From assembly GCA_946406115.1 (NCBI GenBank), contig OX291562.1, forward strand, positions 8,524,001-8,588,000: a stretch of DNA of 64,000 nucleotides. The letters are read 5' to 3'. Under the pieces are notes generated by a model. The model was given only the letters and a program-made list of their open reading frames with translations. It was not told where the DNA came from and made no database searches. Source of the DNA: Apoda limacodes. Its lineage: Eukaryota > Arthropoda > Insecta > Lepidoptera > Limacodidae. Position 1 is the stretch's first letter. Each line of letters begins with the position of its first letter. A program made the translations under genes and the position numbers. Below are positions 1 through 12,200 of this stretch, one piece after another.

Positions 1-225
1 CGTCAATCTTAATTTACAAACTAAAGCCCCAAAGTCATTTGTAATGCATACAGCGTCGTTTATATGACAGATTTATGTACAAATTTACAACCTTCAATTT
101 TTTTACCATGTGGGGTCGAATTTTGCCATAATCTCTGTGCAAAATTTCAAGTCTTCTAGACTCAGTTATTTGAGCTGTGCGTTGATATATCACTCAGTCA
201 CTGTTCCGTTTAAAATGTTTGTCGA
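1..225. repeat. Noncoding dispersed repeat, related to 59150-59850
   Basis: Phrases such as 'tgtgcaaaatttcaagtct' followed by an 'actcagt' motif and a cluster of 'cagtca' units recur near 59740-59840 and near 59170. No coding potential. It abuts the first visible exon of copy A by about 30 bp. I do not recognise the family by name. Confidence 0.5.
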
Positions 226-256
226 GTAATAATTTTGTATTAATTCTATTTTAAAG

Positions 257-3200
257 TACGCTGCTAGCGGTTGGAATGTGTAATTACGATGACAAATCCC
301 AAAGAAATACACAATATTTTCCCGATGACTTCCTCTTTGGTGCGGCGACTTCGTCGTATCAGATAGAGGGTGCTTGGAACGAAGACGGTATGTGGGATGT
401 ACTTGTAGCTTTATAAATATTTTTATCATCGAAATATTTTTTATTTATTAATTGTTTAAACTGTTTGCACAAAACACACAAATTATCAATTTTCCTGTCT
501 TGAAACCTTTCTAGGTTTATGTAGTCAGAAATGTGAATTTAGCGCCAGCATTCTTGTCAAACCACCACACTGTCAAAGATTTTTTGATTTTAATTAAATT
601 TATTTTTTGAGTAGGCACTTTTTGTTATAATGTACTGTTTATAGTATGTATTGAGTGCCATTTCTAATTTCTAAGCAATTTATCTACATTTAACTTATAT
701 AAAACTAATATTAATATTTTCAAACAAATAAAATAAAATGATGTAAAATCGCACAGTTTCAATTTTATTAAAATAAAAAAAAACATCAAGAAGCAGGGTT
801 TTAAATTTGTAAAGTATAATCCAATCGTTTTTTCAAAGGAAAGGGATGGTCAATGTGGGACCACTTATGTCGGACGGATCCTGGACATATTGCTGACTTA
901 AGCACAGGCGACGTGGCTGCCAATTCCTATAACTTATATAAGCGTGACGTAGAACTGCTTAAAAACTTGGGGGTAAAAATGTACAGATTTTCAATATCTT
1001 GGCCAAGAATCTTACCTTATGGACGCGACTATGTAAATCCTCTAGGAGTTGCATATTACAATGCTTTGATTGACGAATTATTAGCTAACGATATAGAACC
1101 CTATGTAACCTTATACCATTGGGAATTGCCACAAAATTTGAATGAATTAGGAGGCTGGCTTAATGAAGAAATTGTAGATTGGTTTGGGAATTATGCCAGG
1201 GTCTTGTACCAAAATTTTGGAGACAGAGTAAAACATTGGATGACAATTAATGAGCCCTATATTCATTGTAATTTTGGTTACGGCACTGGAGCTCACGCTC
1301 CTCGGATAAGATCTCCAGGTATTGGTTATTATGAATGTGGAAGACAGATTCTCTTAGCTCACGCTAGAGCATATCATATATATGATGAGGAATTCAGAGC
1401 ATCTCAAGGAGGAGAAGTAGGAATAGTTTTGAGTATGAATTGGGCTATTCCGGCGACTGATTCAGTAGATGATGCTCAAGCATTTATGGATTTCTTTGCA
1501 TTTCATGTAAGTATTTTATTAACAGTGACAATATATCTACATTATTCACAAGTTTCTACGTCAAGAAGTATTTATAGTCTTTTCTGTAAAATAATGGTTT
1601 TGATTGTTTAAATAACACAGGATGTTAGGTATAGGTACAGGATGAAAAAGAAAGGGCTTGGTTTATAGAAAAAGAACCATAAATGTTGATGACCAATTTT
1701 ACTAATGAAAAAATCCTTTTCATCACACTTACTCATATGCGGGTGCTAACGCTAAAAACTTGATTACTTTCTTTGTAAAATTTACTTTTGACAAGCAAAA
1801 GGCAGGTTCATATAACCTACGGGCGGAACTGACGCGCCTATTCTAACAAGTATGCATAAAAGCTGTGTTCACGCCAAAGTGTCGTGACGTTAGTCAGCAC
1901 GCACCTGTAATAAACGACGAGTGAAGCGGCCACACTTTTAGCGCAGCAACACTGTGCTTCTGCTTGCCCCAGCTGATTTATGTGAATATGTGTCAAGATT
2001 TTTGAATCCTAACGAAAAGTTTATCTGCATAATTTGATAAGAATATTTTGAATATAAAACTCTTTTCCCGCGCGAGCCCATGAACTGACATCAGCTCAAT
2101 CCAACGAACTTATCTGTTCATCACTCAGTAAGTATACGCGACGTGCCGGAATGGCGAGTAGGGAGACCTGATGAAAAATGTTGTACGGGTTCCTGAACCC
2201 AGTGATCACTTAATCTTTGCCCTGGGAGGCTAAATTGCCAACCTGTGTAATGTGGTGGACCTGGTAACTATAACAGAAAGTAATCAGGGGCCCTTCCGCG
2301 TTATCTGTGCTGAGCTTTCATAGATCTAGTACAGCACCTTTTTGTCCTTTTAGCTGTCTGTGCAGTGAACCCTCATATTTAGTTACTTTTAAAAAATGGC
2401 TAGGAAAAATAATAGAAAAAGGGTTTTTACAACGATTTTTGTAGCGTATTCACGCAAATCTTAACGCAGTCCACCACCCTCTGGAGACTGCGCAGCCGAC
2501 CATTCTTTTTCTAAATGAGACGCAGATATCCTGCCTGACCGATAAATCATACCTAGATTATCCCGGCTACAAACTCGAGCACAATTTGTGAGTCGTGCCG
2601 GTGTACGTATGTTCGTCCGGGAGGATATCTGCTGTCGCCGCTTTCATAGTCTTGAAGACAGGGACCTGTCGATATTGTGGGTGCGCGTAGATCACGGCGG
2701 CGACACTTGTATCTATGCGTGCCTATACAGGTCTTATAGCGGTGACACGAACGTAGCTCGACTCTTCACGCACCTAAGTTTGACGACTGTCAAAGTTCTA
2801 GAATAGAATAATAGAATAGAATAAATTTATTTGTTAGAATATGGTGTATACAAAGATTACAAAAAAAAATATAATTTGGAATTGGTTCAGCATATTCTGC
2901 CGTTTCCAGCGTGCAAATCTTTTAACATGATAGAATAATAGTATTGTTTACATTATAATTAATTAAATTACAGTATAACATTAGAATGAATAAATTATAT
3001 TACAAGTAAATTATAGAGAATTAAATTACACTTGCACCTTGTAACGTACAAGCTAGATTATAGAAAAGAGAAAAGAAATATACAATTAGGTCAATATCAT
3101 GTCAACAAATTACTTATTAAGTTAATTGATATAAAATGTCAGTTAGTTTTATTATTTGCAGTCTAAAATTTATCATTAATATATTCACTAATTTCATAAT

Positions 3201-6200
3201 AACATTTATCAAGTAATATATTAAATACTAGGTGCTTGTATTGGCTAAAATTTAAATCTTTAATATTTTGAGGTAACTTATTATATATATTTACTGTCAT
3301 ACAGTAAACATTGTTTTGATACAGTGATAATCTTTGGGGTATCTAGAGTAATATCTCACAGCAAAACTAGTTATTTTGGGAGACTTCAACGCCCACCAAT
3401 AACTACGCAGAGATATCTGTTCATGAATTTGCTGTGACCTATGGATTCTCACAGCTGGTACTTTCTCCAACGAGAATAGCAGATATAAAGGACCATATGA
3501 GCTCCTTACTGGACTTTTTGCTGACTACATGGCAGGATGGATATTCCGTCTCAGTGGCTGCGCCTCTTGGCTCCTCGAAACACTGTCTCGTTCGGACTCA
3601 AGTATCATGCACACAACCCGATCCATCTGGGCCAAATATGCGACCTCTGATAGCGAGATAAGCGAGGTGCTTATCGAAACACACTTTTCAGGATGTGTAG
3701 TTACTGACAACACAAACTGGGAAAATGTGGAACACAGAGAACCAACCCCTACAGACTGTATATAATGCCAAATGTAATATAGCCAAATCCATAGTCACTG
3801 CAGACCGAGTTGTGTGGGCAATCGAAAGCTTCCAACCCTTCAAATCTGCTGGCCTGGATAACATATTTCCAGCACTTGAAATGGGGACAAAAAACACTTG
3901 TGCCTCATCTAGTTTATATATTTAGAGCTTCCATAGCTCACAACTATATACCTCGCCAGTGGAGAGAAGTCAAGGTCATATTTTTACCAAAACCGGGTGA
4001 ATCTGACTACACACAGGCGAAATCTTACAGGCCAATTAGTCTGACCTCCTTCATGCTGAAGACTCTAGAGAGGCTAACAGATAGATATCTAAGGGAAGGT
4101 GCACTAACGTGCATGCCAATGCACCGCCAACAACATGCTTATAGAAAGGGTAGATCAACAGAATCAGCCCTACACGCTGTGGTAGGAACTATAGAAGCAG
4201 CCCTCTCTGATAAGTTAAAGACTCTAGGCGCTTTCACTGACATCTAAGGAATGTTCGACAAAACGAAATTCAACAGCATCAGCCGCTTAGTAGATTTGGA
4301 GTCGAACAAACAACCAGTGGGTGGATTGATCAACTTCTGAAGCTAAGAGCAGTAAAATTTACAGTTAACACCACTACGAGAGGCATTATAGCCAAAGGCT
4401 GCCCACAAGGAGAAGTATTCTCTCCATTACTGTGGAACATTGTGGTGGACGATCTGCTGAAACGTCTTAACGATAGATGCTACTACACAGTAGGTTACGC
4501 GGACGACATCACCATTCTTATCAAAGGCAACTCAGAAAATATAATCTGCACTCGCATGCAACTAGCCCTCAGAATCATGGAAGAGTGGTGTCACCACCAT
4601 GAGCTGACGGTAAACCCCAACAAAACAGAATTAGTCCTTTTCACAAATAAAAGGAAAATTCAAATGACTACCATGCCAAAACTATTTGACATTGAGCTTT
4701 CCCTTTCAAGTGAAGTCAAATACCTTGAGGTAATTTTAGACAACACTAAATTGGAGTACGCATCTAAGCACAAAAATAACCAAGGCATTTACAACCTTCT
4801 AGCAATGCAGAAGACTAATAGGCAAGAAATGGGGCCATAAGCCATCCATAACACTATGGCTTTATAAATCCATAATACGACACATGTTAACATATGGTGC
4901 AGTAGTTTGGTAGCCTCGAACTCAGTTAAGCACAGTAAAAAACAAACTACAAAGCCTGCAGCGCCTTGCCTGCCTGGCAACCACAGGCAGTATGAAAACG
5001 ACTTCCATGGCAGCATTACAGGTCATTCTCAACCTCAGACCCCTTTATCTTGTTATACAACAAGAAGCTGCCGCTGCAGCCATACGACTTGAGAAAGTAG
5101 GGCTCTGGAAACGGGACAACAGAATCACTCATGCACGTCTCAAAGAGGCACTAGTAAACGCGCTTCCGATGATAGAGGCGACATGTGAAATCATCCCAAA
5201 AAAGAGAAAAAAAGGATAGCTCTGGCATCCATGAAGTCAGATTCTACACCGATGGCTTGAAAACGGAATCAGGGACGGGCGCAGGGGTATTCTCCCATGA
5301 CCTGAACATCAACATATCAACGAGCTTGGGTGCACTCAACACCATCTTCCAAGTAGAATGTGTTGGGATTATCCGAGCTGCAACAGCGGTCTTGTCTAGA
5401 GGCATAAGCAATGCATCGATACGCATCATCCGACAGTGCCGCTGTGTTACAAGCTCTCAACAACAACCGCATCAACAGTGGACCAATCCTGGAGTGCCAC
5501 TGTGAACTGCAAAAAAATGCATTGAAGAACCGGGTTACCCTTCAATGGATACGTGGTCATAGTGGGTGTCTAGGCAATGATGCGGCAGATGAGTTGGCAA
5601 AGAGAGGATCGGGCACTAAAATAATGGGACCCGAACCGATTGTACCGGTACCATTCATCCAACTCAAAACGTGGTTACGTGACAGAACCTTACAACCACA
5701 CAACAAACAGTGGGCAGAACAGACGGGCTGCAAGCAAACCAAGAATGTTCTTACATCCTTCGACGGACAGGTATTGATAAGCTACGTACAATGGCCCTAT
5801 TATGAGGCTAAGTGCGGAAAACATAAGTCCAACTAACTAACTAACTAACTGGGCCAAATAATTGGCGTCGGGTGTGGCATTAAAGTCGGCAGATGGGGAT
5901 GGATAGCGAGAATTTTATGCATCGTATCTGTGAAGGCAGCTCTGCTTTAGCTCAAAAGATAATGACGTCTGCGCAACCGCAGTCACTGAGATAATGCTCC
6001 CTGGTATGGAATGTTATATTTCTAACCCACGATATGATGAGATAGGTCTTACGGAAAAGCTAAAATTCTTAAGCAAACTAAATATGAGGCTTTATCACGG
6101 CTCGTAATAACAAGGATCTGAATATTTCTGAAGTAAAACGCAAATGAAATGCTGCCTGAAATGTAAGAAAGCTACTGCCAGAGCTGAATTCCAATTCATC

Positions 6201-9200
6201 GGCAAAATAGGTGGGCGACTTACGAGCTACCCCTCTGGGAGTCGTGCTTTCTAGTCGCTTGCTAAAGCTGCCGAAGGAAACTTTTGCAAGTCGTTGTTAC
6301 CACCACTGCGTAAGACCGATGGTGACTTGGCCCATAGTGTTAAAGATAAAACCAACCTACTGTGCAATCTCTTTGCCTCAAACTCGAATATGAACGATGA
6401 AGGCGCTGTACCACGTACCATACCGTGGTGCGGTATTACCATGCCGGAAATCTCCATAACACAGCGGGAGGTCCGGCAGGCGTTGCTTTCTCTAGACGTT
6501 AATAAGTCGAGTGGGCAAGACGGTATTCCAGTAGTGGTGCTTTAGCAGTGTGTTCCTGAGTTATGTCCTGTACTCACGCGCCTCTTCGCGCTTTTCTACT
6601 ACACTAGGCAATTTCCGTCTTAATGGAAGATAGCCAATGTCTACCTGGTGCCCAAAAAGGGCGATAGATCAGATCCATCGAATTATAGGCCTATCGCTAT
6701 TACCTTCCTCCTCTCTAAGGTTATTGAGCGTGTGATCAACACACAGCTTCTAAGATGTCTAGAAGAACACTGGTCAGTGACCGTCAATATGGCTTTCGCC
6801 ACGGTCGCTCGACTGGTGACCTTCTAGTGTATCTCACACACCGATGGGCACTAGCCATTGAGAGTCAGGGGGAGGCATTGGCATGTATAGCAAAGGCGTT
6901 CGACCGGGTCTGGCACCGGGTTCTTCTATCGAAGTTGCAATCTTACGGCGTGCCCGAGGGTTTGTGCAAATAGGTGGCTAGCTTTTTGTCCGACAGACGC
7001 ATACGAGCCCAGTTGACGGTTGTTGCTCTGCTAGCATGGACATTAATGCTGGTGTCCCGCAAGGCTCTGTGCTGTCTTCTACGCTGCTCCTTCTGCATAT
7101 CAATAACATGTTGAACATCAACAACATGCATTGCTATGCAGATGACAGTACTGGAGATGCCTATTACACGGGTCGTGCAAACATCCCTCGTTCCACTGTG
7201 GAGAAAAACAGCGGAGAACTTGTGTCTCAAGTCGAGACCATACTGTCCAAGGTCTCTGACTGGGGACGGGAAAACTTGGTCCGATTCAACTCTACACATA
7301 AGTTTGCGCGTTCACCGCTAAGAAAACCCCATTCACTGTCGTCCCACAATTCCAGAACACACCCCTCTCCATCTCTAAGAGCACTGGGATCCTAGGTGTT
7401 GACATCTCCAGCGATGTTCAGTTCCGAGATCATTTGCAAGACAAGGTGAATCTGGAGTCCAAAGAACTATGTGTACTCAACAGAGCGAGGCAGTAATTCA
7501 CGTCGGGGCCGAGGTTGCTGCTTTAAGTTCGTTTCGTAAGTTCGGCCCCATATGGAGTACTGCCGCCGTCTCTGAGCAGTTGATATAGCCCTTTCGACTC
7601 GGTTTAACGACGGGCTGTGAGAATTGTGGACTATCCCAAACTCACTTGCCGTATCGAACCCTTAAGTCTGAGGAGAGACTTTACCTCCCTGTGTGTGTTC
7701 TAACGCTTGTACAATGGGATGTGTTCTGAGGAATTGTTCGGAATGATGCCCACGGCTACCTTTTACCATCGTACCGCTCGCCATATGCAAATCATTTATT
7801 CTAACACTTTAGAACCGAAATGGTTTGGAGGGTCGGCAACGCGCGAGTGATACCCCTGGTGTTTCAAGCGTCTGTAGGCGACGGTGACCGCTTTCCATAA
7901 GACGGATCGTAAGCTTGTTGGCCACCTTAGTGAATAAAAATAAACTTGTCTGCCAACTTAATTTTATAAAAAAAATACAGTTTACCGTTTACGGAACTCT
8001 CGGTGCGCGCGTCCGACTCGCACTTGACCGGTTTTTACAACATGTTGGCATATAATCTATGAAAATGTGGTGACTTTGTAGATCTCAAAGAGGTTTACAA
8101 GGGCGGGCAATTATATGCAATAAATTCAAGTGCCAAATTCGATAATACTGCGTAAATTTTTGGCATGCAAAATTATCTGAATGACTGTTATGAAATTTTT
8201 GTGACCAGGAAAAGTTATTTTTAATGACTTAATAGAGGCTTTATTTATTTTATTTATTTATTGATATACTTCGAACGCTATGTACTGTATCTATAATCTC
8301 ATAATTTACGTAGATAAAATGACTTCGTAAGAGAAGCTTTGTTAACAAGGACAATATCAAATTGATAAAAGACAACGAACACATCAATCATTTTTAATAA
8401 TTGTTTATAAAAATATTAATCTATATTGAGTGAGTTGCATTGATAACGTATTCTATAATTTTGAAGACTCACTAAGTTCTTTTATTTAATTATTTAATTG
8501 TTCTGCACAGACATGTGGGCAATAGCGAGCTTAATTCCATAAGGCATTCTCTACCAGCCAACCACACTCATTTATTATAATACTATATGAAAAAAAAAAA
8601 TTGGTTTCTATACATAAACTAAGCTTAGAATTGTTCAAGACTTTAATGTTATACTCCTGGGGGCTTAGACTTCATTGTTCGGTGTTATTACTTTTATTAT
8701 GTCGGCTAATAAAGGTGGCGTAATAATAGTTATGTAATCTGATTTGTGACACGTGTACAAATATTTGATAAACCTAAAAATATACATATACTGTATATAT
8801 TTAGTCCGTATGTATATGTTTATTATTAATCCTTGATGTGATTGACATTACAGCGCACAAAATCCGCTATTTTGATTTTTTAGAAATTTTAATATACCTA
8901 ATGCCACTCACACAATCACGACATCCATACATAAGCTCGAAAATCATTACTCTCCTTTCTTCGGCAGTCGGGTAATAAAGCAGTTATATTAATGAACATA
9001 AACTAATGATTTGCCTAAAATATAACAATTTAGAATCATAGCTAGATTTAGAATCATAGATGTTTGTATTCTATATTTTTAGCTTGGTCAATACATGGAT
9101 CCAATATTTACCGAACAAGGAAATTACCCTCAAATTATGATAGATAGAATAGCAGCTGCAAGTGCAAGTCAAGGACTAACTGCGTCACGTCTTCGTCCTT

Positions 9201-12200
9201 TTACTCAAGAACAAATAGAATATATAAAAGGCACATCTGATTTTCTCGGCCTAAATCATTACACTACGAAAATCGTTTACAGAAACGATTCTATTGTTGG
9301 AACATTTGAAGTACCGTCTGCTAGTGATGATGCGAACGTGGGGGAAACTTCTGATCCATCATGGCCTGTATCTGCTAGTCCTTGGCTGCAGGTAAGTAAC
9401 TTATGCATATTTTAAAATAAAAAGAAATTGATGAATAAATTATTTACATAGATACTGGACCAATGAACAATGGAAATTTGATTCTTAATTTTTATCGTAA
9501 TAGCTAAATTTGTGTTTTCTTTACGTTTTGGACTTGGGAAATCGGTTGCGACTATCACTTGTGTCTATGTATGTGAGTTTTGGAATATGTTAACAACTAA
9601 TAGACCAATTTGGTTCAGCAACATATCAATTGATTCTCCTTTATCTGCCGATATGGTGTCCAGTTTCTTTACATATTACTCGATTTCAATAAGAAAGGTT
9701 TTATTGGGTATTTAAGAGTGCTGAATACATTTTATTTATTTATTTAAAATTCAAGATGGCGGATCTAATTATCTAATACGGCGTGCAATATTGTGCCTAG
9801 AACTTTTAAGAGGGCGATATAGGCCAGAAAGCTAATTTCTGTAATTGTAACGTTGTGTATGTAAATGTACTATAAATCATTAGATAAAGTCATATACATT
9901 ACTATGAGATATATGTGTTATATACTTCTTAAGTAATTTATACCATAATGACACCTTGAAACTTTTAATTTTTTGTATGGAATTTAACGTTATTACCGTT
10001 TTGTAGTCACATTTTTTGATTTTTCGCTACAACTTAGAGTCTATGCACTAGATAACAAGGTATTCTAATTATTTAACCAACTTTCATTACAAGAAAATGC
10101 AAAACACGCTTTAAAAATATGCACAAGTGTTGAAACAATGGTCACTTCCAGATTTTTTATTGCATTAAATACAATAAATGAAAATCATTCAGTAAGGTAA
10201 ATCACTAGACAAAAGCAAGTTTTATAACATATATCTTTTTCAATCCTTTAGGTGCTATAGTTAAGCCACAAAATTTGCACAAAAACGGCGTTTTTTCGCG
10301 GTCTAGCCTATAAGCTATTAAGACAAACAGTTACTTGTGCGGTAGTTGCTGCCTGACCAAGTTTTAACTAATTTTTAAATGATCAAATAATGTTAGTAGT
10401 TTTGTTGCAGAAAAATATTTCATAGTTTATGCTAATGTAGCTGGTTTAATGTATAGTTCTTAATAAAAATATATTTAGGAAAATGTGTACTATTTTATGT
10501 TTAAATTCTACAGGAATACAGTCAAGGATTTTATAATTTATTAATGTATTTCAAAGATACGTATAACAACCCACCAATCTACATCACTGAAAATGGTTTT
10601 TCTACTGCAAGTGGTTTGAATGATGATGGCAGAGTACAATATTACAGGAACTATTTGAATGCTCTAATTGATGCTTTAAATGACGGCGCCAACGTAAGAG
10701 GATATTTTGCTTGGAGTCTAATGGATAATTTTGAATGGGCCTCGGGTTATACGTAAGTAGCTTATCGTTATGTAATGCATTGTTTTACTAAACTACCTAG
10801 AGTGTAACAGAAGAAAACACTTCATACACAAAACTAATGTCAGCATATTCGCAACTTTTTGGTCCACTACTAAACATTACATGACTTCCGCCTTCCACAT
10901 CCTTCTACCATAAGCCACTTTTTTAGAGTTCTAGGTCCATCGAGTTGGAGGGCGTCCCAAGCTTCGCTTTCTGATACGCGGTCTTTACTCTAGGACACGT
11001 CTGCTCTAACTACTGTCGGTCCTTTGACTGTTGTGGCCAGCCCACTGCTATTTTGGCTTCAGATGCTGCGAGCTATGTTGGTTAGTCCTCTTCTGGATGT
11101 GCCAGTTTCAGACTTAATTTCTTTAGAGAAACTCTAAGCATAGCTCGAGCCATTGCGCTGAGCAAATTTAAGGTTGTGAACTAACTCCGTACGTGTCCAT
11201 GTTTCGGCAGCGTAAGTTATGATAGGTAGGACGCACTAGCCGAAGACCTTTGTCTTAAGACTCAGCGTTATAGGCGACGGGAAACTCGACAAAGCCTGGC
11301 TGTGATCCTAGCTAAATCCTTCTATTGCCATCTTTCTTGATTGTACGTCCAAGGCAAATATGATCCTGAACCAGTTCGAATATGATATCTACGACGGATA
11401 CTTGTTTTGGCAACACATGTTGGTTTAACATTTGTCTTGTCCAAGTTATTGCCAAGGCCACACACTTAATTTAGGGTACGCAACATTTTGCTCAGTTCTT
11501 CCAGCGACTGCCATCAGACGGTGTTGTTGGCGAACCTAAGGTGTGTGATGTACTCGCCGTTTAAGTTTGTGCTACGCTCAGTCCAGTCCATTGTTTTGAA
11601 AAGCCCGCCACCAGCACGTTGGTGAAAAGTTTCGGGGATATGACGTCCCCCGATTGCAGTTCCCTGTAAAGCTGGATGGTCCACGCCTTATAGTCTAGAA
11701 ACTAGACATTGCAGCTGCGTTATAAAGATATTGCAGCACCTCGATGTATCGACTCAGAGGAACTTTATACGACATCACTGCAGAGAATCTAGAATGGCCC
11801 AGTTTTCAATGGAGTCTAAAGCTTTTTCGTAATCCACAAAGGCCATACACAGCGGCTGATTATATGTCAAACAGTACGAACGTGGTCCACGGTACTAAAG
11901 CCGTAAGCCGTTATCACCTACAGCTTTGTTGTTTCTAAGGCGCTCTATTCTTGTTTTGGACAATGTCCGGAATATCCTCGGTGGTGTGGGGCGTCAGTTT
12001 GGCTCTTCTATTCAGTTCCATGGGATGCAGACCTTGCCGTATGTGACCTACAGTTTAGCATAGAATTTATAAACTTCTGCCGAGATTTCTGAATTGGAGC
12101 TGACTATTCCTCGATGCAGTTTAAAATCTCAAAGACTTTTTGCACAATGTAAATGTTAACGAGTGCTAGAGCGTCGAAGGTCACGTCTAATCACCGTTAT

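Larger units (their letters stand above)
2440..5850 (+). mobile_element. I-type LINE copy 1 (endonuclease, RT, RNase H), degraded
   Basis: Non-LTR retrotransposon lying in the large intron of GH1 copy A. In order: apurinic-type endonuclease pieces, a reverse transcriptase with YADD, an RNase H domain and a short (AACT)n tail. Frameshifts and stops interrupt all parts, and another repeat has inserted at 2807-3362. The last 40-50 bp before the tail match the 3' end of copy 2 (about 13150-13205). The RNase H domain fits I/LOA-like clades rather than CR1/jockey; exact clade not determined. Confidence 0.85.

Noticed and set aside
1..256. Start exon of GH1 copy A within the first 256 bases
   Set aside because: The stretch is mostly a dispersed repeat, and no ATG followed by a hydrophobic run and a phase-2 donor was found; in C and D the start exon is 1.2-1.9 kb upstream.
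1507..1611. Extension of the GH1 frame past 1506
   Set aside because: The sequence at 1507 is a consensus donor GTAAGT, and the same donor position is kept in B, C and D; the extra residues are intron read-through.
3525..3765. Overlapping frames on both strands near 3.5-3.9 kb
   Set aside because: They are shadows of the LINE endonuclease and RT remnants.
5957..6109. Short open stretch CFSSKDNDVCATAVTEIMLP and onward as a host gene
   Set aside because: Only about 50 codons, no start context or domain recognised, and it lies between two LINE copies; probably part of J1's 5' region.
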